DNA from: Russula earlei
Lineage: Eukaryota; Basidiomycota; Agaricomycetes; Russulales; Russulaceae
NCBI GenBank assembly: GCA_025769875.1
Contig: JAGFNK010000971.1
Coordinates: 1-17,289 of the forward strand
DNA: 17,289 bases
Direction: 5' to 3'
This document shows positions 9,142 through 16,001 of the stretch, in pieces. The position numbers and the translations under genes are program-made. Every line of letters begins with the position of its first letter. The first letter of the stretch is position 1. A model generated the notes under the pieces. The model did not search any database and was not told the DNA's origin. It saw nothing but the letters and a program-made list of their open reading frames with translations.

Positions 9142-9350
9142 TGTGCGTTTTGTTTACGTTTTCGTTGTCGCGTTCTCTAACTTTTTTTCTTTCATTTTCC
9201 TCTCCTCCAGTCACCTATACACAAGCATGCCACATACTTGGGCCATTCGTGTGCACGCGCTTTTCGCTTTCGTTTTTGCGCTTTCAAAGTTTTTCTTTTT
9301 TTTTTTCTCCTCCGGTCATCTACGCACAAGCAAGCCACATCCCTTTCTTG
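9142..9350 (+). repeat. diverged tandem duplication, ~105-bp unit
   Basis: Two copies sit head to tail. Each has a T-rich run followed by tctcctcc[a/g]gtca and acacaagca or gcacaagca leading into gccacat. The shared tctcctcc words at 9201 and 9306 give the 105-bp offset. The first copy resembles a fungal intron end (ctaac, then a pyrimidine run and cag), but no coding exons were found on either side. Confidence 0.6.
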
Positions 9351-10932
9351 GTCTTCTGGGGTGGTGCTGGTGTCGCGCGATTCTGAAACTAATGCGGCAG
9401 GCGCTGAGACGAAGGCTGGGAGTGAGACCGAGAAGGCGGAGACGGACGGAGTGGGGGCGACAACGGAAGCGGACAGAGCGGAGGCGATGATGGAGGGCAT
9501 GGCGGTAGCCGACCGGACAGAGACGGCGGCGTGAGGAACTGAGACGGCTGGGGCAGGCGAGGCGGCGTGTGTGGCTAAGACTGTGGTTCTCCGAACAGAG
9601 GCGACGGGCGAGGCGGCGATGATGGGTGCAGGGGCGACAGTGTGCGACGCAGAGACGATACGGTGGGGGCGACGGAGACGGGTGGTGAAGCTGAGAGTAC
9701 TGCGGCAGGCAATACTGAGACTTTCGGAGTGGCGGCAGAGCGCGAGACGGGAGCGGCAGAGGCGACGGAGGCGGCAGCCGCCAGAACTGAGACTGGGACC
9801 GATGGCGAGACGACCGAGGTGGGCGGTGCTGGAACGCTGATGGACGAGGCTGAGGCGATGGGGGCGGCAGGCGCGAGACAAAAGCGGTAGGGGAGACGGC
9901 TAGCAAGACTGTGGGCGCGGCGGCTGCGGCTGACTGAGCTGGGCCTGAGGCGGCGGGCGGCGCTAAGACCGAGGCTGAGGCTATGGGTGCGACAGAGCGT
10001 GAGATGGGAGCTGCACGGGCGACGGAGGCTGTGGGTGACGAGGGCGCGGCGGCGGTGGCTGGTGAGACTATGGTGGAGGCGGCGGCGTGTGGTGCTAAGA
10101 CGTCGAAGGCTGAGGTTGAGGTTACGGGGGCGGTAGGGCGATGAGACAGTAGCGGTAGGGGCGACAGAGGCAGCTGGCAAAACTGCGGGCACAGTGGCGG
10201 CGGCTGAGACTGAGACGGCCGGGGCTGAAGGCATGGCAGAGACGGATGAGGCGAAGACAGGGGCGGCTGGCGAGACTGATGAAACTGAGGCGGCGGCTGA
10301 GACTGAGACGACTGGGGCTGAAACGGTGATGGCGGACGAGACTGTGGTGACGGCTACTGGGGCCGGGACGGCAGCGGACGAGGCGAAGACAGTGGTCGTG
10401 TGTGGAGCTGAGGCAATGGCCGCGGCAGGCGACACTGAGGGCGCGGGAGCTGGCAGGGCAGAGACGGGGACGGTGGCGATAGGCGATGCTGCGGCTGCGG
10501 CTACGGCGGCGGGGGCAGACGAGGTGGCGGCGATGGCGAGGGCGGGCGATGCTGGGACGGCGAGGGTAGGTGGGGCCGAAGCGATGATGGCTGGCCAGTC
10601 GAAGATGGCGGCGGTGAACGAAGTGACGGGAACGGTGGACGAGGTGGGAACGATGGTGTGCGCGGCTGAGGTACTGGTGGAGGGTGGAGGCGCTGACGAA
10701 ACTGGGCCGATGGCGGGAGAGGCTGATATGGCGGTGGGCGAGACGGCGACGGACTGGGGGTAATGACCGCTCGGGGAGGTGTCCCTGCCCGCAACGGCTT
10801 GTGCTTGTTGAGCATAGTGTAATCGACGTCGTGCGCACATGTATGGCGAGGCGGAGGACGTACTTGGTGATCCCACTGGTCCCAAGCCTGCGCGATGATC
10901 GGCTCGAGCGAGGCGAGCTCCTCATTTGTCAT
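9316..10932 (-). pseudogene. possible proline-rich protein gene or pseudogene entering the purine-rich tract
   Basis: On the minus strand an ATG at 10932 begins MTNEELASLEPIIAQAWDQW, which is not low-complexity and looks protein-like. It is followed by a Pro/Ser/Gln/Arg-rich region (RPPPYQPLPPSAQFRQRL). The frame stops with TAG at 10501-10503, then stays open to 10354-10356 (again TAG) and on to 9316. Both stops lie in GTAGCC and could be CAG codons changed by one C-to-T step. A TATA-like TATATAA lies at 11018-11024 on the same strand, about 90 nt upstream of the ATG. No known domain is recognised, and most of the open length could be due to base composition. Introns removing the stops are another possibility. 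Confidence 0.3.
9366..10760. repeat. purine-rich, minisatellite-like low-complexity tract
   Basis: About 1.4 kb of the plus strand is dominated by G and A, built from imperfect repeats of words such as ggcggctgagactgagacg, gacgagg and ggcgatggcg. Frames open widely on both strands at once: one minus-strand frame runs 436 codons in 9575-10885 and a plus-strand frame covers 10194-10763. The openness is therefore a consequence of composition. A different minus-strand frame may belong to a Pro-rich gene that starts near 10932. Confidence 0.65.
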
Positions 10933-11017
10933 GGACAGGGTGTGAAGGATGTGCTGCTTGAGCAGCGGTGCGCACAAAAATGAGAGCAGCAACGTCGACA
11001 CGAACGTCTGTCCGCCA

Positions 11018-11024
11018 TTATATA
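11018..11024 (-). promoter_or_regulatory. TATA-like box upstream of the possible proline-rich gene
   Basis: TATATAA on the minus strand. A start about 30 nt downstream would precede the ATG at 10932 by roughly 60 nt. Support depends on that gene being real. Confidence 0.3.
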
Positions 11025-11117
11025 TGGCCCGGCGGGAATGGCTGAGACACGCTCAACAAGGTACCCATTACAAACTATTTGTCTCTATTTGTATATCACG
11101 TGGTTGCGTCACAACCT

Positions 11118-11126
11118 GTGGGTCGG
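11118..11126 (+). repeat. left 9-bp target-site duplication
   Basis: gtgggtcgg directly precedes the left end of the inverted-repeat element and is repeated at 12809-12817 directly after its right end. Both flanks also continue with ta, so the match can be read as 11 bp. Confidence 0.72.
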
Positions 11127-11249
11127 TAGTCTCGGTTCCAGACGTTTCTATCTCGGACGGGAGAATCCGAGGGAGGTTGAATCGGAGTGCGAAAAATAGA
11201 TGAAACTGTTCGAGATAGAACGTCTGGTGACTTTCGTATGGGTGGGTGT
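11127..11249 (+). repeat. outer left TIR copy (tandem copy 1, 123 bp)
   Basis: It is nearly identical to the next 123 bases (11250-11372). Both copies begin tagtctcggttccagacg and carry the same atagatgaaactgttcgag core. It makes the left end of the element longer than the right. Confidence 0.9.
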
Positions 11250-11432
11250 TAGTCTCGGTTCCAGACGTTTCTATCTCGGACGGGAGAATCCGAGGGAGGT
11301 TGAATCGGAGTGCGAAAAATAGATGAAACTGTTCGAGATAGAACGTCTGGTGACTTTCGTATGGGTGGGTGTGGGTAACTGATCATGTGACCTTGTCTCG
11401 TACTATCCACATACTTGTATATCGACGCGTAC
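11250..11432 (+). repeat. left TIR (copy 2 with inner extension)
   Basis: The inverted match to 12629-12808 extends past the 123-bp unit through gggtaactgatcatgtgacc and on to tatatcgacgcgtac, with small differences near the inner end. The inner extension exists only next to this copy, so copy 1 is the added one. Confidence 0.88.
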
Positions 11433-11457
11433 CTGTGCATACAGCCTGCCGCTTGCA

Positions 11458-11848
11458 ATGTCCACTGTCCCTTCTGACGGTGACACTTCAGATTCTGACC
11501 ACAAAGCACATGAGGATGCTGCACCTGAACGAGCCCCGAAATCTGACCCGCACATCCGACAAACTGACCGATGTCGACAATTTCTGGAGGATACTGGCGA
11601 CATTTCTGACCGCGTGCTACAGGTTCTAATTCCTGGACGGCTCTAGCAACATTTCTAATTGTGTGCTACAGGTTCTTGATCTGATGGATAAGCTACACCT
11701 CAATCTTCCTTTGTTTCTTTGGGCAATCAGTAGCTTTGATCCAAGGGCGGGTAGGGACAGGAAGGAACTGAGAGCAAGGTCGTGCTCCGGAACACAACGC
11801 TTAGATGTGTCGGACCCGAGCGCGAGAGGGGATGTGTGGACGACGTGA
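11458..11848 (+). pseudogene. decayed ORF fragment resembling the N-terminus of basidiomycete DUF6589-type proteins; frameshifted by a 49-bp duplication
   Basis: An ATG at 11458 opens an acidic, Ser/Asp-rich start (MSTVPSDGDTSDSDHKAHED) that reads to a stop at 11644. A second frame, open to 11848, continues the same product with VLQVLDLMDKLHLNLPLFLW. From memory, this resembles the helical N-terminal region of large basidiomycete proteins annotated DUF6589. The join is a near-duplicate of 28 bases: 11600-11627 recurs at 11649-11676, 49 bp on, which shifts the frame by one and brings in a stop. The family assignment is tentative. The sequence lies just inside the left TIR, so it probably came from the element's own former ORF or a captured gene. 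Confidence 0.45.
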
Positions 11849-11849
11849 T

Positions 11850-12433
11850 TCAATTTCCTGAGCTAAATCTGTTACATTCGAGATGGTAATCACTTGTTCT
11901 TATATACAAAGGTGTCCTGTTCCTCCGACTTCGAGTCCGCGAGCGCGGGGAGGTGCGGCGATGACGTAGGGGCGAGACGCTGTGGGCAGCGAGCCCTCCG
12001 GTAAGGCGATGATGACGACGTGTGTGCGTCATTCGGGTCTTGTGCGTAGACGCGTGGCGGAGGCGAGGGCGATGCTTGAGAGTCGGTCCCAGAGGGGCGA
12101 GAACATAAACACAAGGAAGGGGGGAAAGCATGAGATGGATAAAGGAGACTAGTGGCGCAGGGGATAGATGTAGGCGAGAGAGCGCGAGGCGTTGGGCGGC
12201 GAGGCGAGTGACGTCGACGGCGATCGACTTGAGCCGTTGTCGCAGTTCCCGGGCGCGGAGTGGGGAACGAAGTGAGGGGAACGCGAGAAGGAGAGAGAAA
12301 GATGAAAGAGAGGGAAGGAGGACGTGTGGGCGAGGGACGCGCGGGAGGGGGCGAGTGCAAGTCATGTGAGTTTCCCGGCCAGCGGGCTCACACACCTTAC
12401 AGCATGTAACGATTTCGCCACGCGAACACATTT
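11850..12433. other. G-rich low-complexity interior of the TIR element; no gene supported
   Basis: The plus strand is purine-rich (gggcgagg and gagcgcgagg words), and minus-strand frames up to 193 codons give Arg/Ser/Pro/His-rich products. The composition resembles the tracts at 8160-9110 and 9366-10760. It probably replaced the middle of the ORF whose ends flank it. Confidence 0.5.
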
Positions 12434-12441
12434 CTAACTGC

Positions 12442-12615
12442 TGGGAGGATGATATGGAATAAAAGAGAGAGGGGGATATCCTTGAACTGGATATGCTGCA
12501 CCATATTGCACAGGATGAGGGTAATATTGAATAGAATAGTGGATTGTCGGCTGAGGCACAATTTGACGACTGGGACTCAGAGCCGGATATATGGGATGGT
12601 CCAAGTCCAACATGA
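12442..12615 (+). pseudogene. decayed acidic C-terminal ORF fragment
   Basis: One plus-strand frame reads GDILELDMLHHIAQDEGNIE and then GLSAEAQFDDWDSEPDIWDG, ending in TGA at 12613, with in-frame stops at 12460 (TAA) and 12532 (TAG). The acidic Asp/Glu/Trp-rich tail with a natural end near the right TIR suggests the C-terminus of the same protein whose N-terminus lies at 11458. The stops show decay. No homology could be checked. Confidence 0.35.
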
Positions 12616-12628
12616 TCCTATGAGTAGA

Positions 12629-12808
12629 AATGTACGCGTCGATATACCACATAGATAGTACGCGACAAGGTCACATGATCAGTTACCCACACCCACCCAT
12701 ACGAAAGTCACCAGACGTTCTATCTCGAACAGTTTCATCTATTTTTCGCACTCCGATTCAACCTCCCTCGGATTCTCCCGTCCGATAGAACGTCTGGAAC
12801 CGAGACTA
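12629..12808 (-). repeat. right TIR
   Basis: This is the inverted copy of 11250-11432. Near the outer end it reads ttctatcgg where the left has tttctatctcgg, so a few bases are missing. It ends exactly at cgagacta before the target duplication. Confidence 0.9.
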
Positions 12809-12817
12809 GTGGGTCGG
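12809..12817 (+). repeat. right 9-bp target-site duplication
   Basis: gtgggtcgg, identical to 11118-11126 and flush with the right end of the TIR element. Confidence 0.72.
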
Positions 12818-12914
12818 TACTTTGGTATTCGTCGGATCGGGAGCTCGGTCACCCACAGTACAAGTCCAGAATACACAAGTCCAAACATTTTTTCGGCCTC
12901 CGGCCGGCCCCCCC

Positions 12915-13384
12915 CTACCAAACGTCCGGGATTTTCGTTCCGCCACCCCCTTGATGCATCCGTTCCTCCGGGGTGGTTTCGGTCCAGACGGTCTTGGAGG
13001 GCATGGATTCATGGCGAGGTTTCCCGACCACCACATACTGCACCAAATCGCGATCCTTCTCACGCTTTGGCGCAGGTTGGGCGGAATCCTTAGGTACTCT
13101 TTCTTTTTCTTTTAACCAGCGGTCCGGCTGTTTTTTGAAGTCGTCGGAGAGATGTGTTTGATCCCCCGACCCGTGCTTGTTCGGCGTTGTATGAATCACC
13201 TTGCCGGGCGGTTTCCCCCGCGTACTGAGCACAGCTCTGTAAGGTAAAGTCAACATCAAGCATGCAACTTTGAACAGAACGTAAAGAGGTCGGCGTACCT
13301 AGTAGAAGGAAGCGCGAGCGACGGAGGATTGCCAACGGCGAGGATGAAAATAACAAAACCAGAGAGTGTGCGCATTGAAATCAT
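12915..13384 (-). CDS. small predicted secreted protein, two exons (13384-13299 and 13236-12915), 135 aa
   Basis: Exon 1 starts at ATG 13384 (a second in-frame ATG is at 13375) and encodes MISMRTLSGFVIFILAVG followed by NPPSLALPST: a short basic start, a hydrophobic core and small residues, as in a eukaryotic signal peptide. A 62-nt intron (13298-13237) begins GTACGC, has TTGAC as a possible branch site and ends TTACAG. Splicing joins AG|A into an Arg codon and continues in frame for 107 codons to TAG at 12915. The mature part is hydrophilic and basic (KKQPDRWLKEKERVPKDS, LVQYVVVGKP), has no cysteine, and ends in a GGGG stretch and DVW. No family is recognised. A TATA box lies about 150 nt upstream. 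The correct phase across the intron is the main support. The function could be an extracellular or effector-like protein, but this is inference. Confidence 0.62.
13237..13298 (-). other. predicted 62-nt spliceosomal intron of the small secreted-protein gene
   Basis: On the minus strand it has donor GTACGC and acceptor CTTACAG, with TTGAC 10-15 nt before the acceptor. The length is typical for basidiomycete introns. Removing it joins a signal-peptide exon to the main exon in frame. Confidence 0.6.
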
Positions 13385-13535
13385 GAATGGTATCCAGGAT
13401 TTGGAAGGTTGTGGAAGTCGTTATGATTAACTTTGAAGACAATGGTGTAGAAATGTTGAAAGAATGTCGGTAACCAGTACCTATCAGTGTAGATAAAATG
13501 GGAGCACAGCTGGAATTGCATGGATTAACTCAAGG

Positions 13536-13544
13536 ATTTATATA
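13536..13544 (-). promoter_or_regulatory. TATA box of the small secreted-protein gene
   Basis: TATATAAAT on the minus strand, about 150 nt upstream of the ATG at 13384. That leaves a 5' leader of roughly 120 nt if transcription starts ~30 nt downstream. Confidence 0.5.
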
Positions 13545-13574
13545 CTCTATGGCAATGAGTCCCCTCTCCAAGTG

Positions 13575-13807
13575 TCTGATCTGAAATTCATGGATTGCCA
13601 TCACCTATCAACATCAGCAGTGCACTGATGTGTATGTAATCAATTGATTGATTGCATCACCTTGTATTAATTTTCAAACCATCACTCTTTGACTCTGATC
13701 TGAAATTCATGGATTGCTATTGATCAATCATCAATCATCAACTAATCATCTCTATGATCATCAACTATGATCATTAACTAATCATCATCATTCATCAACT
13801 AATTATT
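13575..13807. repeat. AT-rich upstream region with a 24-bp direct repeat and atcatca-rich tract
   Basis: tctgatctgaaattcatgg and the following attgc recur exactly at 13575-13598 and 13694-13717, 119 bp apart. From about 13720 to 13803 the sequence is dominated by degenerate atcatca/actaatc words. No gene is seen. The region separates the secreted-protein gene from the next inverted repeat. Confidence 0.7.
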
Positions 13808-13951
13808 ACAAGTTTTAATTTCATGCCTATGGCATGGCTTGCAAGCTGCACTTCATGCCTACAGCATGGCTTGCGAGCAAGCTCACAAACCATCCTCCAG
13901 CACTTTGTAGCAGCTTGCAAGCCATGCCATAGGCATGAAATTAAAACTTGT
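13808..13951. repeat. foldback sequence: perfect 42-bp inverted repeat around a 60-bp loop (MITE-like)
   Basis: The left arm 13808-13849 begins acaagttttaatttcatg and the right arm 13910-13951 is its exact reverse complement. The loop contains a third, imperfect copy of the arm (ttcatgcctacagcatgg). Perfect arms suggest a young foldback or MITE-like element. I could not identify a clear target duplication; the right flank is caagggctgcgcccctg, the left aactaattatt. Confidence 0.85.
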
Positions 13952-14520
13952 CAAGGGCTGCGCCCCTGACCCCCCACTGTCACTCAGGTGTAATCACTCG
14001 GGTGTAATCCTTTTTTGTTTAAAGCCTCTTTGCATAATCTGTCATGAACCATTCTCCAGAGAGGGCCCTTGAAGGACCCTTCCTTATAGGAGGAAACCCA
14101 GCCTCTATGGTGTCACCCTGTTCACATGAGCAAAAGGGGTGAGTAGAGGTGTCCACAATATTGCGCACGCATTGTTGCGTGAGCGATTCTTGGCACAATC
14201 GACATACAGCAAGCCCCACTTAAAGGCAACCCTTCTAGCAACAAAAGACAGCATTAGGGCCTCCCTAAGGACCCTTTGGAACGACCCTAGGAACTCTACA
14301 ATAGGTACTAACCTGGTATCAAAGGCCCTACAACGCGTTATTAGACCAACTCTAATAACTATAGAATGAACTATAAGGCAACACTAAGGACCTTAATAGA
14401 AGTATTAGGGTCGACTCTAAGGACCCTAATAGAACTATATAAGGGCCTTATAAGATAACACTATTCCCTAACCAAACTACAAGTCCTCAAATGACCGGCC
14501 CTAAACTAACTAACAGGAAA
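13952..14520. other. no gene recognised; repeat-rich debris
   Basis: It contains two copies of tcactc[a/g]ggtgtaa around 13980-14008, then several ctaaggaccctaatagaa-type words at 14250-14430, including an attagggtc...gaccctaat inverted pair (14404-14412 and 14422-14430). Short frames such as 14019-14219 on the minus strand show no recognisable motif. It probably represents degraded transposon sequence. Confidence 0.5.
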
Positions 14521-14529
14521 TGAATCAGG

Positions 14530-14895
14530 TGCTTGCACGTGCACTAAAGCAGTGAACACGTGGACAATGGAAGCTCTTACTCATCAAGAGAAGCTTCTTA
14601 CTCAGCAGCTTACTGAGCATGACTGAGCATGCTCAGTAAGCGTCCTCCGACTTCTTACTCATCACTCTATGGTGCTTGATAACAAGGTTATGACTTGTTC
14701 CCTATTTAGCAGTTCTCTTGTAGTATATAAGCGCTCAATAAAGTAGTGGACAGTCCTCAGACTGTCCATTTGTTTACGGCACTCTCTATCCCTGGGATAC
14801 TCCTTTAAGGACCATCCCCTTGTGACTACCCTGGCCTCTTCCCTGCGTGATTGCTCGACTCTCACAGTAACAATACCTCTCTGGTATCTGTTACT
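14530..14895 (+). repeat. possible solo LTR or LTR-like promoter remnant
   Basis: The segment has the internal layout of an LTR: repeated cttcttactca-type words and a 13-bp inverted repeat (14609-14621 with 14628-14640) in a U3-like part; a TATA box at 14724-14730; aataaa at 14737-14742; an 8-bp hairpin (tggacagt...actgtcca, 14747-14768) where R would start; and a further inverted repeat at 14866-14895. No TG...CA boundaries with a matching target duplication could be fixed, so the ends are approximate. It could also be an unrelated promoter. Confidence 0.35.
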
Positions 14896-15162
14896 ACTCT
14901 GGACTTTACTTCTTGCCCACGCAGTCTTGGACGTCTGTCGACTCGTCTTCAAGCTTATCCCTCACTCTTGAACTGGATAGTTCAACAGTGAGTCTTGACA
15001 TAATCCCTTTTATGCTTAAACAGAAAGTAATCAACTCATCACTATGTTTCATCTTTTTCACTTCATAAACAGAGAGGAGATCCATTCTTTGTTGCAGCTT
15101 GCAAAATATATCTCTATGTGGTAAAGCAGAATGAACAATACATACACTGAACATACATCTTG
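14896..15162. other. non-coding stretch downstream of the helicase remnant
   Basis: On the minus strand this would follow the helicase stop codon and hold its 3' UTR and the Helitron end. I could not identify a Helitron 3' hairpin with CTRR with confidence. Small frames here show no motifs. Confidence 0.45.
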
Positions 15163-15342
15163 TTATAGTAACACTTCACTATATACTATATTCTTTGTGG
15201 AAGCCTCCCTCTTCTCTTCCTCCCAAATCACCTTGATGTTGGAGACAGAGGTCACCCTTGACACCCCAACATAGAATTGCCCATGTGTGAAGACTGGCTT
15301 TCTTAAATCCAACCCATGCTTCACAGTCTGCCCTTGAGACTT
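15163..15342 (-). pseudogene. C-terminal fragment of a Helitron-type PIF1-like helicase, cut by LTR insertion
   Basis: The minus-strand frame reads [20 protein letters not shown], then [15 protein letters not shown], and ends NIVYSEVLL with TAA at 15163-15165. KSQGQT and [14 protein letters not shown] match the last conserved helicase motifs of PIF1/RecD-like proteins (commonly THGQLYVALSRVTS). In fungi, loose copies of this tail usually come from Helitron RepHel proteins, where the helicase unwinds DNA during rolling-circle transposition. Only 59 residues remain. The frame is interrupted exactly where the LTR at 15344 begins, so the upstream part should lie beyond the inserted element, outside this window. 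A genuine cellular PIF1 gene is less likely in such a repeat-rich setting. Confidence 0.78.
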
Positions 15343-15343
15343 G
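15339..15343 (+). repeat. candidate left target-site duplication (acttg) of element 2
   Basis: These five bases precede the LTR start and lie inside the helicase frame. Ty3 integrases make 4-6 bp duplications. The partner copy would be beyond the window, so this is a prediction. Confidence 0.4.
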
Positions 15344-15931
15344 TGTTACCGAGTGGTTTGGGGTCCGGAAGATGCCGGAACACCTGAACTATGGACTGCA
15401 CCGTTTGCATTATGCGTGCGTCAGATCTTGATCGTTTATGTTCCTTGATATCACATTCGGAGCGCGTTGATCGTATCTTTCAGAAGATGTACTGAAGAAG
15501 CAATGAGTAGCATTGCTTCTGTCCCAGATGTTCCTGTACCGCCACGTACGTTGATTCCTTGATTGGGGAAGCACTTAATGCTTCCAGCACCGAGATCATT
15601 TACATAGAAGCAACCTCGCTTCTATGAGCTGCCTTTTGCTTCTATAGCACCAACCAGTACTACAGTAGTATGAACCTTATCCCTGTAGGGCTATATAAAG
15701 CCTCCAGTAGAAACAGTTGAGCCTTAAGCTCGACTTAGTTTGCCAATCCCAAACAGTTGACTCCTACCCCGTCTGCAGAGCCCCTCTCATCTTGTTGTCA
15801 TACTCTAGAAGGATCTAACACTCCTTCCCCTCCACGAGTATTGCTTGCTTGACTCAAGCATATCTGCATTGGTAGGACGCGTTTATAGACGCGACCATTG
15901 ATCTTATTTAAGGCACTTTGGAGCCTTAACA
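15344..15931 (+). repeat. 5' LTR of element 2 (588 bp)
   Basis: It begins TGTTACC and ends TTAACA (TGTTA/TAACA inverted ends). Its right end abuts the primer-binding site and its left end interrupts the helicase frame. U3 contains an inverted agaagcaatg/cattgcttct pair (15496-15505 and 15511-15520) and several gcttct words that may be regulatory repeats. The TATA box is at 15692-15699 and the predicted mRNA start at 15726. Confidence 0.85.
15692..15699 (+). promoter_or_regulatory. TATA box in LTR of element 2
   Basis: tatataaa lies 34 nt upstream of 15726, the transcript 5' end predicted from the primer-binding site. Element 1 has almost the same spacing (33 nt). Confidence 0.72.
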
Positions 15932-15943
15932 TAAGTCGAGCTT
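15932..15943 (+). other. self-priming primer-binding site of element 2
   Basis: taagtcgagctt is the exact reverse complement of 15726-15737 (aagctcgactta) in the LTR and starts at the first base after the LTR. It fits Tf1-type self-priming by the element's own mRNA. Confidence 0.82.
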
Positions 15944-16001
15944 CTATCACAGACATCGCTGTGAAAGCGAACCAGGAAAAGGCAGGAAGCCTAAAGACTA
16001 G

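Larger units (their letters stand above)
11127..12808. mobile_element. Mutator-like (MULE-type) non-autonomous element with long TIRs and 9-bp TSD
   Basis: The 1682-bp element begins TAGTCTCGGTTCCAGACG and ends with its inverse. The terminal inverted repeats pair 11250-11432 with 12629-12808 at high identity with a few small indels, and the left end carries an additional tandem copy (11127-11249). A 9-bp direct repeat (gtgggtcgg) flanks both ends exactly. TIRs longer than 100 bp with a 9-bp duplication are typical of the Mutator superfamily. No transposase is present. Inside are two pieces of a decayed plus-strand ORF and a G-rich filler, as in internally deleted or gene-carrying MULEs. Superfamily assignment rests on TIR length and duplication size only. 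Confidence 0.7.

Noticed and set aside
9575..10885. A 436-codon minus-strand frame, the longest outside pol
   Set aside because: Its product is Ala/Ser/Pro/Val low-complexity, overlapping frames on both strands are equally open, and the base composition explains the lack of stops.
11129..12808. A TA target duplication (Tc1/mariner-type) for the TIR element
   Set aside because: TA does flank gtctcgg on both sides, but a longer direct repeat lies flush outside it, and the internal tandem copy also starts with ta, so ta is more likely part of the terminus.
12739..12921. Continuation of the secreted protein past its stop in another frame
   Set aside because: The following frame runs into the flank and TIR of the transposable element and has no protein-like character.
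14019..14219. A 66-codon minus-strand frame with several cysteines
   Set aside because: No zinc-finger spacing or family pattern could be recognised, and its setting is repeat debris.
14250..14480. Degenerate telomere-like repeats (ccctaa/ttaggg words)
   Set aside because: The words are scattered inside longer ctaaggaccctaatagaa units in both orientations, with no tandem hexamer array.
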